Shown here piece after piece: positions 44,798-53,889 of a stretch of DNA of 64,000 nucleotides. Origin of the DNA: Gracilibacillus timonensis (GTDB taxonomy: Bacteria > Bacillota > Bacilli > Bacillales > Amphibacillaceae); assembly GCF_900086715.1 (NCBI RefSeq), contig NZ_FLKH01000010.1, forward strand, positions 620,001-684,000, in the 5' to 3' direction. The translations under genes were made by a program, and so were the position numbers. The notes beneath the pieces were generated by a model. It saw nothing but the letters and a program-made list of their open reading frames with translations. It searched no databases and had not been told where the DNA came from. The number at the start of each line of letters is the position of its first letter. Within the stretch, counting starts at the first letter, position 1.

Positions 44798-45002
44798 AGA
44801 AATGACTATTAACCTCATATAAAGCCAAGGTAAATAAATTGTAAAAAAAAGATGGGGAGGGATGTTAATGAGAAAGAGATTGAGGGTATTAGCATTTAAT
44901 AACCGCGGCATGACCAATGAGACAAAAACCGCCGATAAGACGGGATTGTGTAAAGCAGGCTACTTTCCTGAGTAGTGAGTATGATTGTTTTATCTGTGCG
45001 AA

Positions 45003-45032
45003 GCAAGCGCTGCGGGAATAAATAACGCTTGC
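45003..45032. other. Inverted repeat in noncoding DNA before the repeat array
   Basis: GCAAGCG and CGCTTGC form a perfect 7-bp stem with a 16-base loop. The 400-base gap between the ABC operon and the 51-bp repeats (44748-45149) shows nothing else I can support, though a hydrophobic reading frame on the minus strand passes through it from the array without a ribosome site. Confidence 0.35.
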
Positions 45033-45149
45033 AACCTTTCTTACACTATTTCCTCCGCTGGGTGATAGTACTACAACAGTTATTACTGCAAGGATAATGA
45101 GTTCTATGTACTTTAAAACATCAAATATCCATATCATAGAAATGACGAG

Positions 45150-45761
45150 TATGACGCCCATTTCAGTGCTTTCCTCTCGGATTTTGGCCGTCATTTCCGC
45201 GATGACGCCCATTTCAGCGCTTTTCCCTCGGATTTTGGCCGTCATTTCTGCGATGACGCCCATTTCAGTGCTTTCCTCTCGGATTTTGGCCGTCATTTCC
45301 GTGATGACGCCCATTTCAGCGCTTTTCCCTCGGATTTTGGCCGTCATTTTCGCGATGACGCCCATTTCAGCGCTTTTCCCTCGGATTTTGGCCGTCATTT
45401 TCGTGATGACGCCCATTTCAGCGCTTTTCCCTCGGATTTTGGCCGTCATTTCCGTGATGACGCCCATTTCAGTGCTTTCCTCTCGGATTTTGGCCGTCAT
45501 TTCCGTGATGACGCCCATTTCAGTGCTTTCCTCTCGGATTTTGGCCGTCATTTTCGCGATGACGCCCATTTCAGCGCTTTTCCCTCGGATTTTGGCCGTC
45601 ATTTTCGTGATGACGCCCATTTCAGTGCTTTTCCCTCGGATTTTGGCCGTCATTTCCGTGATGACGCCCATTTCAGCGCTTTTCCCTCGGATTTTGGCCG
45701 TCATTTCCGCGATGACGCCCATTTCAGTGCTTTTCCCTCGGATTTTGGCCGTCATTTTCGT
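45150..45761. repeat. Tandem array of twelve 51-bp repeats
   Basis: Twelve units of exactly 51 bp run head to tail. Each unit reads GATGACGCCCATTTCAG, then a variable part (TGCTTTCCTCTCGG, CGCTTTTCCCTCGG or TGCTTTTCCCTCGG), then ATTTTGGCCGTCATTT and a variable 4-5 base linker. CGTCAT at the end of one unit and ATGACG at the start of the next form a 6-bp hairpin with a 7-base loop at every junction. Because 51 is divisible by 3, two frames stay open through the array (a 17-residue period on either strand), but no ribosome site or family supports translation. A related five-unit array lies at 60275. Confidence 0.92.
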
Positions 45762-45798
45762 GATATCACGACCATAATCCAATCACAAATCAAAAATA

Positions 45799-45832
45799 TA
45801 AAAAAAAGAGCCACGCCCAAATGGCATGACTC
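45799..45832 (-). terminator. glmM terminator
   Basis: On the minus strand GAGTCATGCC pairs with GGCGTGGCTC over 10 bp (two G-U pairs) and is followed by eight T residues, 11 bases after the glmM stop. It ends the cdaA-cdaR-glmM transcript. Confidence 0.85.
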
Positions 45833-45842
45833 GTATCACTTT

Positions 45843-47195
45843 TTATTCTTCTTCTAATCCCATAATTTGCTGAATAATGGCGGCGACATCGTCTACATAA
45901 CGATTGCAATCCTCTATCGTAGGCGCCTCCACCATCACACGTACTAATGGTTCCGTACCAGATGGTCGAACAAGTACGCGGCCTTGACCATTCATTTCTG
46001 CCTCTACCTTGGAAATAGCATCGGCAACCACTGGATTTGTCATAACCTCATTCTTTTTCATGACACGCACGTTTTTTAACACTTGAGGGAATTTTTCCAT
46101 TTCGTTTGCCAATTCAGATAATGGTTTGCCTGTCTCCTGCATGACGTTAACCAGCTGCAATGCCGAAAGCATACCATCACCTGTTGTAATGTAATCAAGG
46201 AAAATAATATGCCCTGATTGCTCCCCGCCAAGGTTGTAATCACCATTACGCATCTCTTCCATCACGTAGCGGTCTCCTACTGCTGTTTTATTGCTCTTCA
46301 TGTCATTCTCTTCTAAGGCCTTATAGAAACCTAGGTTACTCATTACCGTAGAAACAATGGTTGATTGACGCAATTTACCAAGTGAATTGAAATATTTTCC
46401 GATGATAAACATAATTTGATCACCATCAACAATATCTCCCTTCTCATCCACAGCAATTAAACGATCGCCGTCCCCGTCAAAGGCAAGACCAATGTTGGCA
46501 TCTTTCTCTACTACCATCGCCTGTAATGCTTCAGGATGGGTAGATCCAACCCCATCATTAATATTTAATCCATTTGGTGAGGAACCAATGGTCGAAATGT
46601 CAGCCTCTAAATCGGCAAATAGCTGAGATGCAAGCCCTGAGGTCGCTCCGTGTGCACAGTCTAAAGCAATATGCATACCATCCAATTCATTATCAATCGT
46701 TTCTTTCAAATATTGGATATACTTTTGTCCGCCTTCTAAGTAATCATTGATCCGTCCAATATCTTCTCCTATTGGCCTTGGTAAATCGTCTACCTCTTGT
46801 TCCAACAATGCTTCGATCTCATTTTCCTGACTATCAGATAGTTTAAACCCATCGGAACCAAAGAATTTAATGCCATTGTCCTCAACAGGATTATGGGAGG
46901 CAGAGATCATCACGCCTGCCTGCGCATTCATAACCTTGGCCAAATACGCTACTCCTGGCGTGGATATCACCCCTAATCGCATAACTTCTGCCCCGATAGA
47001 CAGCAAACCAGAAATAAAAGATCCTTCTAACATAGTCCCGGATATTCTGGTATCTCTTCCAAGCAAAATTTTTGGTTTCTCTGCTCCTTTTGTCACCACA
47101 TATCCGCCATAACGCCCTAATTTAAAGGCTAGTTCTGGTGTCAAATCTTGATTCGCTACCCCGCGGACACCATCTGTTCCAAAATATTTACCCAT
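45843..47195 (-). CDS. glmM: Phosphoglucosamine mutase
   Basis: The 450-residue enzyme converts glucosamine-6-phosphate to glucosamine-1-phosphate. It shows the N-terminal [11 protein letters not shown], the catalytic phosphoserine in [18 protein letters not shown] (Ser around 102), the metal loop [13 protein letters not shown] and the C-terminal [14 protein letters not shown]. The start is ATG 47195, after AGGAGAG; a longer frame to 47231 adds an unrelated stretch. It is the third gene of cdaA-cdaR-glmM, whose products are known to interact in Bacillus and link wall synthesis to c-di-AMP. Confidence 0.97.
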   Translation of the reverse strand: MGKYFGTDGVRGVANQDLTPELAFKLGRYGGYVVTKGAEKPKILLGRDTRISGTMLEGSFISGLLSIGAEVMRLGVISTPGVAYLAKVMNAQAGVMISASHNPVEDNGIKFFGSDGFKLSDSQENEIEALLEQEVDDLPRPIGEDIGRINDYLEGGQKYIQYLKETIDNELDGMHIALDCAHGATSGLASQLFADLEADISTIGSSPNGLNINDGVGSTHPEALQAMVVEKDANIGLAFDGDGDRLIAVDEKGDIVDGDQIMFIIGKYFNSLGKLRQSTIVSTVMSNLGFYKALEENDMKSNKTAVGDRYVMEEMRNGDYNLGGEQSGHIIFLDYITTGDGMLSALQLVNVMQETGKPLSELANEMEKFPQVLKNVRVMKKNEVMTNPVVADAISKVEAEMNGQGRVLVRPSGTEPLVRVMVEAPTIEDCNRYVDDVAAIIQQIMGLEEE

Positions 47196-47256
47196 TTTTA
47201 AAAATCTCTCCTTTTTGCATGTCTTCACCATGTATCTTCGATATGTAGGAAAATCA

Positions 47257-48495
47257 TTATTGCGTGTTAATGGTTACTTGTTCATGCTCTAATTCAAATT
47301 CTACATCATCTGGAACTCCGCTTGGTCGGTCAAATTCTACATCAAGCTGGTATTCACCAGGCGGACGATCTCCAACATCAATTGATAATTGTAGATCACC
47401 CGCGGCTATCCCCTCCAAATCAGAAGGATATCCTCTCATGGTCACCGTCATACTGTTGGAGGCTGGTTCCACAAAAGAAACGGCTTGTCCATCATAATCA
47501 ATGGCCACATCTTCCACTTCTTCCTCCTCAACGGCTTCCACTTCCACTTCCACATTGACGGTTTCCTGACCAAGCTTTCGTACGTCGGAAGGGGCTTCTA
47601 ACGCCACTTCCACCGTACCACTTTCGGTTATCTCACTTAAATCGATTGGTTCTGTTGCTATCTCATCTAACTGTTCCAAATAGCTTTCCGCTGCAAAAAC
47701 CTCTACTTCCTCATCGGCCGGTTCGGCGGAAACAAGCCGCATATCCTCCGGCAATTCATTCTCTGTTGCAACGGAAATCGGTACTTCTTTACTCGGGTTC
47801 TTCACATCCACCGTAATATTAGCGGTAGGTGGATCAAGTCTTACATTCAATTCATTGCCTTGATTATCATAAACTTTAATCGGCACATTATTGAGTGTCT
47901 GTGTTTCATTAAAGTCGGTTACATCAACAAAAGTCTTCACGATAGCAATCTTATCCATAATGCTTTTCGAGCTGGTCACTTCCACCTCATTTGGTTCTGC
48001 ATACACATTGGAAATTTCGTAACCTGGTTCAATTTGATCCCGGTTGACGGTATCTACTGTCACTCCGAGCGTCTGGTTATGTCTTTCTTCAATCGTCACA
48101 TCTATTTCTTGTGGATCAATATAGGCATTCAAACCATCCGATAGCCCCGAACTTTCAAGGGCTACACGGTGCGTACCAATACCGAGGTCTTCCAAGTCCA
48201 CAAACACATCAAAATTCCTCTGTCTAGCTGTTGTTGTTACCATACTAACAGAACCTTGCAACGATACAGTGACGGTTTCTGGTACACCAGTGACGACATA
48301 TTCATCCTGATCTAACTGCACCTGTACTGGGATATCTTCTAATGTTTGCGTCTCCGTTGAATTTCCAAAATCTAAGTCCAGTCCGCCATTCTCATTATTG
48401 ACATTCTCATCGAATGCAACAACAACAAAGAGCAAGATAGCGAGAAAAAGGGCAATGACCCGAATAACCCAGCGGTGCTCCAACCATCTATTCAT
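47257..48495 (-). CDS. cdaR: CdaR (YbbR-domain) regulator of diadenylate cyclase
   Basis: The 412-residue protein has one N-terminal membrane helix (about residues 8-27) and four extracytoplasmic YbbR repeats (recurrent VPV.V / V.V.G-type strands), then an acidic linker. CdaR is the known partner of CdaA and tunes c-di-AMP production. It overlaps cdaA by eight bases and precedes glmM by 61 bases. The strongly acidic composition of the outer part fits a salt-adapted host. Confidence 0.93.
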   Translation of the reverse strand: MNRWLEHRWVIRVIALFLAILLFVVVAFDENVNNENGGLDLDFGNSTETQTLEDIPVQVQLDQDEYVVTGVPETVTVSLQGSVSMVTTTARQRNFDVFVDLEDLGIGTHRVALESSGLSDGLNAYIDPQEIDVTIEERHNQTLGVTVDTVNRDQIEPGYEISNVYAEPNEVEVTSSKSIMDKIAIVKTFVDVTDFNETQTLNNVPIKVYDNQGNELNVRLDPPTANITVDVKNPSKEVPISVATENELPEDMRLVSAEPADEEVEVFAAESYLEQLDEIATEPIDLSEITESGTVEVALEAPSDVRKLGQETVNVEVEVEAVEEEEVEDVAIDYDGQAVSFVEPASNSMTVTMRGYPSDLEGIAAGDLQLSIDVGDRPPGEYQLDVEFDRPSGVPDDVEFELEHEQVTINTQ

Positions 48496-49309
48496 TTCTT
48501 TTCACCATCCAATCCCAACCTTTCGATGATGAGGTCTTGAACTTAGAAATTAATTCTTGTTCCAATAACTCTGCCAACTTCTCCAAGGTGATGTCACGAT
48601 GCAGCTCTCCATTTTTCGTACAAGAAATACCACCTGTTTCCTCAGAAACCGTAATCGTCAATGCATCGGTCACCTCACTAATCCCTAATGCCGCTCGATG
48701 TCGCGTACCCAATTCTTTTGAAATAAAAGGGCTTTCGGATAGCGGCAGATAACAGGCTGCTGCTACGATTTGGTCCCGATTAATAATAACCGCCCCATCA
48801 TGCAAAGGTGTATTCGGAATAAAAATGTTCGTTAGTAACTGATTCGTCAACTTCCCATTAATCGGTATACCAGTAGATACATAATCACCCATGGCTGTCT
48901 CCCGTTCGATGGTAATGAGAGCACCAATTCTTCGCTTGGCCATATACTCACATGACTCAACAATTGCCTCAATCGACTGGCTGAGTTCTTCCTCCTCGGT
49001 AGTGATATTACGAGAAAAGAAACTACCTCGTCCTAATTGTTCTAACGCCCTTCTCAACTCAGGTTGGAACAGGATAATCACTCCAAGCGGCCCCCACATA
49101 ATCACTTGGAAAATAATCATTCGAACCGTATTTAATTCTAAAAAGACACTTAATAAATAGATAAAAATAACAACGAAAATACCTTTTAATAACTGAATAG
49201 CTTTCGTTCCACGAATAAACATTAATAATTTATATAAAACATACCAAACAATTGCAATATCCAAAATAACTCTTAATATGTTTAGAAAGTTCCAGTCCCC
49301 GCTAAACAT
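48488..49309 (-). CDS. cdaA: Diadenylate cyclase CdaA
   Basis: The 273-residue protein has three N-terminal membrane helices (about 12-95) and a DAC domain with the catalytic DGA motif (LHDGAVII, near residue 170) and RHR motif (GTRHRAALG, near 203). It condenses two ATP to cyclic di-AMP, an essential second messenger for potassium, osmotic and wall homeostasis in Bacillota. It heads the cdaA-cdaR-glmM operon; possible SigA -10 sequences (TATAAT) lie at about 49345-49375. Confidence 0.96.
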   Translation of the reverse strand: MFSGDWNFLNILRVILDIAIVWYVLYKLLMFIRGTKAIQLLKGIFVVIFIYLLSVFLELNTVRMIIFQVIMWGPLGVIILFQPELRRALEQLGRGSFFSRNITTEEEELSQSIEAIVESCEYMAKRRIGALITIERETAMGDYVSTGIPINGKLTNQLLTNIFIPNTPLHDGAVIINRDQIVAAACYLPLSESPFISKELGTRHRAALGISEVTDALTITVSEETGGISCTKNGELHRDITLEKLAELLEQELISKFKTSSSKGWDWMVKRNE

Positions 49310-49504
49310 GCCACCACAACCTTATCTCCATCCGAATCCTCTTCCTATATTATAGTATTATCATTTTTATTATAGCATACTTACCTTGGATTACTTAAAT
49401 AAATACATGCTTCTCTTCTATACCTTATGACACAGATCATGCAATTATACAGGATAGGATGGCAGGATATCTACGATTTATATTGGTGAAGGCTCTTTGT
49501 CACA

Positions 49505-49536
49505 GAAAAGCAATGATCCTAATAGAAATCATTGCT
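49505..49536 (-). terminator. Terminator after rsiW
   Basis: AGCAATGAT and ATCATTGCT form a perfect 9-bp stem, with TTTTC following on the minus strand. Its arm overlaps the rsiW stop codon. It separates sigW-rsiW from cdaA, so the c-di-AMP genes have their own promoter. Confidence 0.65.
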
Positions 49537-50143
49537 AATCCAGATGAAAAATACTTCGAGTCGTATCTTTGATTTTATACCATAATCGGGCGAATAATTG
49601 ATCCACCTCTTTGATGTCTCCGGCCACTTTCCCAGCAGAAGCAGTGAGGTTATTGCCATTGATAATAACCACATCCCCCTGTACCTCTCCGTCGATTCTT
49701 ACATCACCATTTTTTATCTCCAAATCATCTTCAATGACCACGCCCTCCGGAACGATGACCGTACCATTTTCTACCACAAGATCTCCCGCATTGGAATAGC
49801 TTAATTGATCTTCTTGATTCCAAGCAGAGAAAATACCTGTGAACATAAAAATGAAAAACACCGCCGCAGCTGTTAATAAAGGATGCACCCTTATCCATCG
49901 TTTGGCCGTCATTCGTTTCTTTTCATTCGGTAAAGACGCCATGACATTACGCGTAAAGCTGGACGATGGTCTCAATTCATTCGTTGCCGTCACGAGAGCT
50001 ACGGCCCGCTTCAGTTCTTTAAAGTGCTGCTGACATGTTGGGCATGTCTGAAGATGTGCACGTAGTCGTTCTTTATCTACTGTCGTTATCTCACCATCTA
50101 AATACTGATGCATTAAGCTTACCATTTCTTTATTACATTTCAT
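49535..50143 (-). CDS. rsiW: Anti-sigma-W factor RsiW
   Basis: The 202-residue protein has a zinc anti-sigma domain (HLQTCPTCQQHF, with the H-x3-C-x2-C ligands), a single membrane helix (about residues 88-107), and an outer C-terminal region of repeated short beta motifs (VVIEDDLEIKNGDVRIDGEV). It holds SigW at the membrane until regulated proteolysis releases it. ATG 50143 is used (GGGGTG upstream; the N-terminus matches RsiW); an ATG two codons earlier is possible. The gene lies 15 bases after sigW. Confidence 0.92.
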   Translation of the reverse strand: MKCNKEMVSLMHQYLDGEITTVDKERLRAHLQTCPTCQQHFKELKRAVALVTATNELRPSSSFTRNVMASLPNEKKRMTAKRWIRVHPLLTAAAVFFIFMFTGIFSAWNQEDQLSYSNAGDLVVENGTVIVPEGVVIEDDLEIKNGDVRIDGEVQGDVVIINGNNLTASAGKVAGDIKEVDQLFARLWYKIKDTTRSIFHLD

Positions 50144-50158
50144 TCTCATCAACACCCC

Positions 50159-50725
50159 TTACAGATGGCGAAGTCTTTTTCTAAGAGCTTCCCTGCCTCT
50201 ATGGATTCTTGTCTTGACCGTTCCTACCGGCATTTCTAATACCTCGCTAATCTCTTTGAGTGACAGTTCATCAAGAAAACGCAAGGCAATGACACTGCGA
50301 TATTTAGCAGGTAGAGCCATGATCTCTTTTTGGATATGGCTTTGAATTTCAAGACTTTCTACTTCTTCCTCAGGCAATGGCTGATCAGACGCTAATTGAC
50401 CATATAAATTCAGCCCATCAGACCCTTTAATTTCCGCATCGAGGTAATAATCAGGTTTTTTCTTACGCAGCTTATCAATCGTCAAGTTCGTAGCAATTCG
50501 ATATAACCAAGTCGAGAATTTACGATTTTCATCGAATGATTCAATATTATAATATGCTCGAATAAATGCCTCTTGCGCAATATCTTCTGCCTCTTGCTTA
50601 TTTCCAACCATACGGAAACAAATAGCGAAAACTCGATTCTGATAATACGCTACGATGTCCTCAAATGCTGTCTGGTCACCCTTTTTCACTTGTTTTATAT
50701 AATGTGTGATTTTTTCTTCGATCAT
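50159..50725 (-). CDS. sigW: ECF sigma factor SigW
   Basis: The 188-residue protein has sigma region 2 (AEDIAQEAFIRAYYNIESF ... WLYRIATNLTID) and region 4 (LPAKYRSVIALRFLDELS with VGTVKTRIHRGREALRKRL). SigW directs the response to membrane- and wall-active antibiotics, alkali and bacteriocins. It is co-transcribed with its anti-sigma factor and has a candidate autoregulatory promoter upstream. Confidence 0.95.
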   Translation of the reverse strand: MIEEKITHYIKQVKKGDQTAFEDIVAYYQNRVFAICFRMVGNKQEAEDIAQEAFIRAYYNIESFDENRKFSTWLYRIATNLTIDKLRKKKPDYYLDAEIKGSDGLNLYGQLASDQPLPEEEVESLEIQSHIQKEIMALPAKYRSVIALRFLDELSLKEISEVLEMPVGTVKTRIHRGREALRKRLRHL

Positions 50726-50760
50726 CTATATACCTCCGCTACATTTGCGGTTAATTATAT

Positions 50761-50787
50761 TACGTACGATTCTTGATGAAGGTTTCA
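50761..50787 (-). promoter_or_regulatory. SigW-type autoregulatory promoter
   Basis: On the minus strand TGAAAC (50782-50787) and CGTA (50761-50764) are 17 bases apart, matching the SigW consensus TGAAAC-N16/17-CGTA. It ends 36 bases before the sigW start, as expected for autoregulation. Confidence 0.8.
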
Positions 50788-51107
50788 TTTTCTTTTAAAA
50801 TCGATGATAAAACCTAAAATAATTATAAACCAGTACTATTATATCAAGAAACAGGTTTGTTTTGGGCGATTTTATTATTTTTTATTTTATTTTAATTCCA
50901 TCACTAATGACGGAATCATCGACGTCTTGATAAAAAAATAGCGTATGTTTACGCCTCGTGGGTAAAAGCTGAAGTGGTTGACCTTATCCAGTCAAAATGG
51001 TGTAGAAAAATTCGCTACTCTTGGATTTGATGAAATAGGTTCTTGAAAATGATTACTGAACCTTTATTTTTAACAAGAAGAATGTAATGATGGCTCTAGC
51101 TTAATCT

Positions 51108-51141
51108 GGGAACAGCCGTCAAGGACTCGGCTATTGTTCCC
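51108..51141. terminator. Hairpin near the scrR 3' end
   Basis: GGGAACA-GCCG pairs with CGGC-TAT-TGTTCCC, 52 bases past the scrR stop. The remaining gap from 50790 to 51192 holds no gene that I can support. A small GGACT/AGTCC hairpin followed by seven T residues on the plus strand lies at about 51164-51196. Confidence 0.5.
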
Positions 51142-51192
51142 ATTCATCACAGAGTTAACTATCAGTGGACTACTGATGGCAGTCCCATTTTT

Positions 51193-52173
51193 TTAACTCG
51201 TCTGCCTCTGGACAAATTTCACTGGTAGTTGATAAAGATTATCTAAGGCTGCTTCTGGATTATCTATGCGTTTCATTAATAAATTAATCGATAAATCGAC
51301 AAATTCATCGATTGGCTGTAATACGGTGGATAAATGAGGGAAGTAATTCTGAATAAATTCCGTTCCATCATAGCCAATGATTTTTAACTGCTCAGGAACT
51401 TTTAAACCCTGCTCGTTAGCTGCATTCATCACTAAGATCGCCGTTAAATCATCTGTACAAAAGATACTATCCACCGCTTCATCTCTTAATATATTTCGAA
51501 TCTCTATCGTTTTTAAAAAGGGGGAATAGTCCAATGGAAACTGGTAAACTAACGGCTCCAAATGATATTCCTTCATCACTGACATATAACCATCCAATCT
51601 GCGATTCGTTGGCGAAGCAGATTCATTCGTTCCAGTGAATATAGCAATCCGCCTGCCGCCTCGCTGGTATAATTGTTCAGTCGCTATTCTCCCTCCTTGA
51701 TAGCTGTCACTAGAAACAATCGGAATACCATCAGCTAAATATCGATCAAAGGAAATAATCGGAAGCCCCACCTTTTCATACTCCGGAATACCAAGATTAT
51801 GCGCCCCTGCAATAATGCCATCAACTTTATTAGCCGCCAGCATTCGCAGGTAGTCCCTTTCTTTCTCCTTATTATCCGCACTATCACAAAGAATCGTTTT
51901 ATATCCTAGTTCAAACAGCTTTGTTTCCATTTTCGCTGCCAATTCACCAAAAAAAGGATGGGATACGGTTGGAAAAATTAATCCGATTAATTGTGTGTTT
52001 TTGCCTTGCAGCGAGCGAGCGAGTGAATTCGGCTGATAATTTAATTCCTCCATTGCTGCATGGACTTTATCGATTGTTTTTTGACTTAAATAGCCGTAAT
52101 TATTAATTACCCTGGACACCGTAGTCACCGAAACGCCCGCCTTTTGCGCTACGTCTGTCAATTTTATTCCCAT
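51193..52173 (-). CDS. scrR: LacI-family sucrose operon repressor
   Basis: The 326-residue protein has a LacI helix-turn-helix (KLTDVAQKAGVSVTTVSRV), the hinge YQPNSLARSL, and a periplasmic-binding-like sensor domain (GLIFPTVSHPFFGEL). ATG 52173 is used because AAGGGTG stands six bases upstream; a GTG three codons earlier lies in that site. It follows scrB by 18 bases. Two matching 18-bp operators lie in the scrB-scrA divergent promoter region, so it should repress both. Confidence 0.9.
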   Translation of the reverse strand: MGIKLTDVAQKAGVSVTTVSRVINNYGYLSQKTIDKVHAAMEELNYQPNSLARSLQGKNTQLIGLIFPTVSHPFFGELAAKMETKLFELGYKTILCDSADNKEKERDYLRMLAANKVDGIIAGAHNLGIPEYEKVGLPIISFDRYLADGIPIVSSDSYQGGRIATEQLYQRGGRRIAIFTGTNESASPTNRRLDGYMSVMKEYHLEPLVYQFPLDYSPFLKTIEIRNILRDEAVDSIFCTDDLTAILVMNAANEQGLKVPEQLKIIGYDGTEFIQNYFPHLSTVLQPIDEFVDLSINLLMKRIDNPEAALDNLYQLPVKFVQRQTS

Positions 52174-52191
52174 CACGTTCACCCTTATACG

Positions 52192-53688
52192 TTAATTCTT
52201 CATCGAACGCAAGGACCATATATCGCCATGGTAATCACCATTTGCTCCTTGGATATACATATATGTCTGTTCTTCGTGAGGAAAAACACGGCTTGTCATG
52301 ACCTGATAACCGTCGTTAATAAACACCTCACAAACCGATTCATCTACAAAAATATGCAGCGTAAGCTTGGTTTGCTGTGGTACATGAGCGGTTCTCGTTA
52401 TGCCATAAGCTTCGCCAAATGCGATCCCTGCCTTACTTCGATCCATTATTATTGTACCATTTTTTGCATCGAAAGACAGGGTCAAACCTTGTTGATTTTG
52501 TTCATCGGCAAATAAAATTAGCTGGCCTGAGGCATCTGTTGTTAACTCCAGTTTTAATTCATAACGATTATTCATGATAGCTGCCAACTGACAAGCCTCT
52601 TCTTGTAAATGCCCTCGCAGCGTTTGATGACGTTGACGCAATTGTTGTAATTCCTGGACAGGCGTTTGATATAGATGTCCATCCTTGATTTGTAATTCCT
52701 TAACCAGACTGAGGCAATGCGCCCAACCTTCAGCAAAGCTCGGGTATTCAACCTCTGGCAATCCAACCCAGCTCACACTTAGCGCACGTCCATCCGGTGC
52801 GTTAAATGCCTGAGTTGCATACACATCAAAGCCCTCATCCAAATTCTTCAATGATGAAGTCTCGGTGATGGTTCCTTCATCTGCCGCAAAAGAGGATCCA
52901 ATCACATACATGTTAGGGAAAATATTTTGATAGGATGCGATTTCCGTATCTAGACCTTGGGGGCAAAACAATAACACAGGCTGTTGATCGACAAAAACAA
53001 GATTCGGGCATTCCACCATAAAACCCATTTCCTCATCTGTAAAGTGTAATTCTCCTATCCATTCCCAGTCGGTTAATGGTGTTCCTTTGTAAAGCAAAAC
53101 GGCCCCTTTTTCATCACTGGTTTGTGCCCCAATGATCATATAATAATCTCCCTGATAACGGAATACTTGTGGATCGCGAAACTCATGGGTGTAATCTGTC
53201 GGAGGATTGACTATTAATGGAGCATCAAGTTTCTCCACTTGCCCTGCTTGGTTCATCCAAGCGCCCAGTTGATAGGAGTGACGTTCCCACTCTTGATTTC
53301 GAACATTTCCGGTATACATCAGAAATAACTGATCTTCCACTGGTAACGCAGAGCCGGAATAAACACCATGACTATCATAGGAAGTGTCTGGTAGTAGCGC
53401 AAAACCCTGTCGCCGCCAATCCACTAAATTGGCAGACGTCAGATGATACCATGATTTCACACCATGGACCGGGCCAAAGGGATAGGCTTGGTAAAATAAA
53501 TGCCACTTTCCATCATAAAAAGAAAAACCATTGGGATCATTTAATAAACCACTCTTCGGTTGAATATGATAAGCCAGCTTCCATTTCGACGCTTGAACCG
53601 CTTCTTCCAATCCCTTTCTATATGATTTAGACCAGTCTTGGTATGGCTTATACCTCAATGCCGTTGTCCATTGTTTAATGAATTCCAT
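52192..53688 (-). CDS. scrB: Sucrose-6-phosphate hydrolase (GH32)
   Basis: The 498-residue enzyme splits sucrose-6-phosphate from the PTS into glucose-6-phosphate and fructose. GH32 motifs are GLLNDPNGFSF (nucleophile Asp), EFRDPQVFRY (transition-state Asp) and the acid/base Glu in FMVECPNLV. A C-terminal beta-sandwich ends with VFINDGYQVMTSRVFP. There is no signal peptide, consistent with an intracellular phospho-enzyme. It is divergent from scrA and upstream of scrR. Confidence 0.93.
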   Translation of the reverse strand: MEFIKQWTTALRYKPYQDWSKSYRKGLEEAVQASKWKLAYHIQPKSGLLNDPNGFSFYDGKWHLFYQAYPFGPVHGVKSWYHLTSANLVDWRRQGFALLPDTSYDSHGVYSGSALPVEDQLFLMYTGNVRNQEWERHSYQLGAWMNQAGQVEKLDAPLIVNPPTDYTHEFRDPQVFRYQGDYYMIIGAQTSDEKGAVLLYKGTPLTDWEWIGELHFTDEEMGFMVECPNLVFVDQQPVLLFCPQGLDTEIASYQNIFPNMYVIGSSFAADEGTITETSSLKNLDEGFDVYATQAFNAPDGRALSVSWVGLPEVEYPSFAEGWAHCLSLVKELQIKDGHLYQTPVQELQQLRQRHQTLRGHLQEEACQLAAIMNNRYELKLELTTDASGQLILFADEQNQQGLTLSFDAKNGTIIMDRSKAGIAFGEAYGITRTAHVPQQTKLTLHIFVDESVCEVFINDGYQVMTSRVFPHEEQTYMYIQGANGDYHGDIWSLRSMKN

Positions 53689-53726
53689 TTCACAACATCC
53701 CTTCGCATTCGTAATTAGTTACTTAG

Positions 53727-53766
53727 ATCATAGATAAAAAAGGAGATAATGTCAAACGTATAACAT
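53727..53766 (-). promoter_or_regulatory. scrB promoter with ScrR operator
   Basis: On the minus strand TTGACA (53750-53755) and TATGAT (53727-53732) are 17 bases apart, a near-perfect SigA promoter. An 18-bp LacI-type site, ATGTCAAACGTATAACAT (53749-53766), covers the -35. Its match to the operator at 53815 supports ScrR control. Confidence 0.75.
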
Positions 53767-53814
53767 ATATACTTATTTTAATTTAAAATAAGTTATTGGG
53801 AACGAAAAATAAAT

Positions 53815-53854
53815 ATGATAAACGATTGACATATAACCGAAATTTTTGTATGCT
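53815..53854 (+). promoter_or_regulatory. scrA promoter with ScrR operator
   Basis: TTGACA (53826-53831) and TATGCT (53849-53854) are 17 bases apart. The 18-bp site ATGATAAACGATTGACAT (53815-53832) overlaps the -35 and matches the scrB operator in form ATG-N2-AAACG-N2-T-N-ACAT. Both divergent promoters therefore have their -35 under the repressor. Confidence 0.75.
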
Positions 53855-53889
53855 AAAAAAAATGATAGCAAAGAGAGGAGTTTTCTTTT

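Noticed and set aside
45150-45761. CRISPR array
   Set aside because: Units are contiguous 51-bp near-identical copies with no unique spacers of constant length and no cas genes nearby.
44889-45782. Long repetitive minus-strand frame (297 codons, MTAKIRGKSAEMGVI-type repeats) and its plus-strand mirror
   Set aside because: Both come from the 51-bp repeat, whose length is a multiple of 3, so frames stay open automatically. No ribosome site or family match was seen, and both strands are equally open.
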